DNA of 13,353 bases, taken from NCBI GenBank assembly GCA_007126855.1, contig SLAK01000228.1, positions 1 to 13,353 of the forward strand. Reading direction: 5' to 3'. Below, piece after piece: positions 13,264 to 13,353 of this stretch (the stretch's first letter is position 1; the number at the start of each line of letters is the position of its first letter). The stretch is from Dehalococcoidia bacterium. GTDB taxonomy: Bacteria; Chloroflexota; Dehalococcoidia; Tepidiformales; Tepidiformaceae. The translations under genes were made by a program, and so were the position numbers. Under the pieces are notes generated by a model. The model searched no databases. It was not told the DNA's origin and worked only from the letters and a program-made list of their open reading frames with translations.

Positions 13264-13353
13264 ATGGACCTTGAACTCGAAGGAAAGACCGCGATCGTCA
13301 CCGGCGGCAGCCGTGGTATCGGCAAAGCCATTGCAATGGAACTGGCGCGCGAA
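13264..13353 (+). CDS. N-terminal fragment of an SDR-family oxidoreductase
   Basis: Thirty codons are visible before the right edge. They read MDLELEGKTAIVTGGSRGIG and continue into an alpha helix (KAIAMELARE). The TGxxxGIG pattern (TGGSRGIG) is the NAD(P)-binding glycine motif of classical short-chain dehydrogenases/reductases, with a Ser-Arg after the second Gly that is often seen in NADPH-using members. The catalytic Ser-Tyr-Lys residues lie outside the window, so the substrate is unknown. It is transcribed divergently from the APH-fold gene across a 102-base spacer. Confidence 0.9.
   Translation, partial: MDLELEGKTAIVTGGSRGIGKAIAMELARE

Overview
The window reads as one stretch of a GC-rich bacterial chromosome. 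It holds eleven genes, two of them cut by the window edges, packed with short spacers and overlaps. I see no rRNA, tRNA, CRISPR array, insertion sequence or phage gene. The mix suggests Chloroflexota, possibly Dehalococcoidia-like, but this is an inference from gene style with no marker gene to confirm it. The clues are a MoxR/DUF58/transglutaminase-like operon, a Tat-exported lipoprotein for peptide-type uptake, a Uma2-family nuclease, TATACT-type -10 boxes and apparently leaderless genes.

The left part (1-6324) is on the + strand. It starts with the C-terminal end of a TetR-like regulator, followed 22 bases later by a metallo-beta-lactamase-fold hydrolase. After a roughly 200-base spacer with an extended -10 promoter and a palindrome at the predicted start site comes a tight operon: MoxR AAA+ ATPase, DUF58 protein, and a large membrane protein with a periplasmic transglutaminase-like domain and a C-terminal DUF4129 domain. 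A methylated-DNA-protein cysteine methyltransferase (MGMT) gene overlaps the end of that operon. In the transglutaminase-like protein all three catalytic-triad positions are substituted (Phe, Tyr and Asn where Cys, His and Asp are expected), so it looks like a pseudoenzyme. The MGMT gene carries an in-frame palindromic intergenic-type repeat in its interdomain linker.

The right part (6531-13161) is on the - strand. In transcription order it has an APH-fold phosphotransferase, a Uma2-family nuclease, a divergent YchF-type P-loop NTPase, and a peptide/nickel-type ABC transporter set (DppB-like permease, DppC-like permease, then the solute-binding lipoprotein). The transporter ATPases are not in the window. 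The APH and Uma2 genes each have a -10-like box 6-7 bases before the ATG and no Shine-Dalgarno sequence, which points to leaderless mRNAs. The two halves converge at a GC-rich hairpin near 6476-6503. At the right edge a divergent + strand gene begins, an SDR-family oxidoreductase.

Two intergenic spacers carry tandem heptamers of different sequence, about four units each. One lies next to the MGMT stop and the other next to the ychF start. The best candidates for something undescribed are the inactivated transglutaminase in its conserved operon, the repeat translated inside MGMT, and the heptamer arrays.
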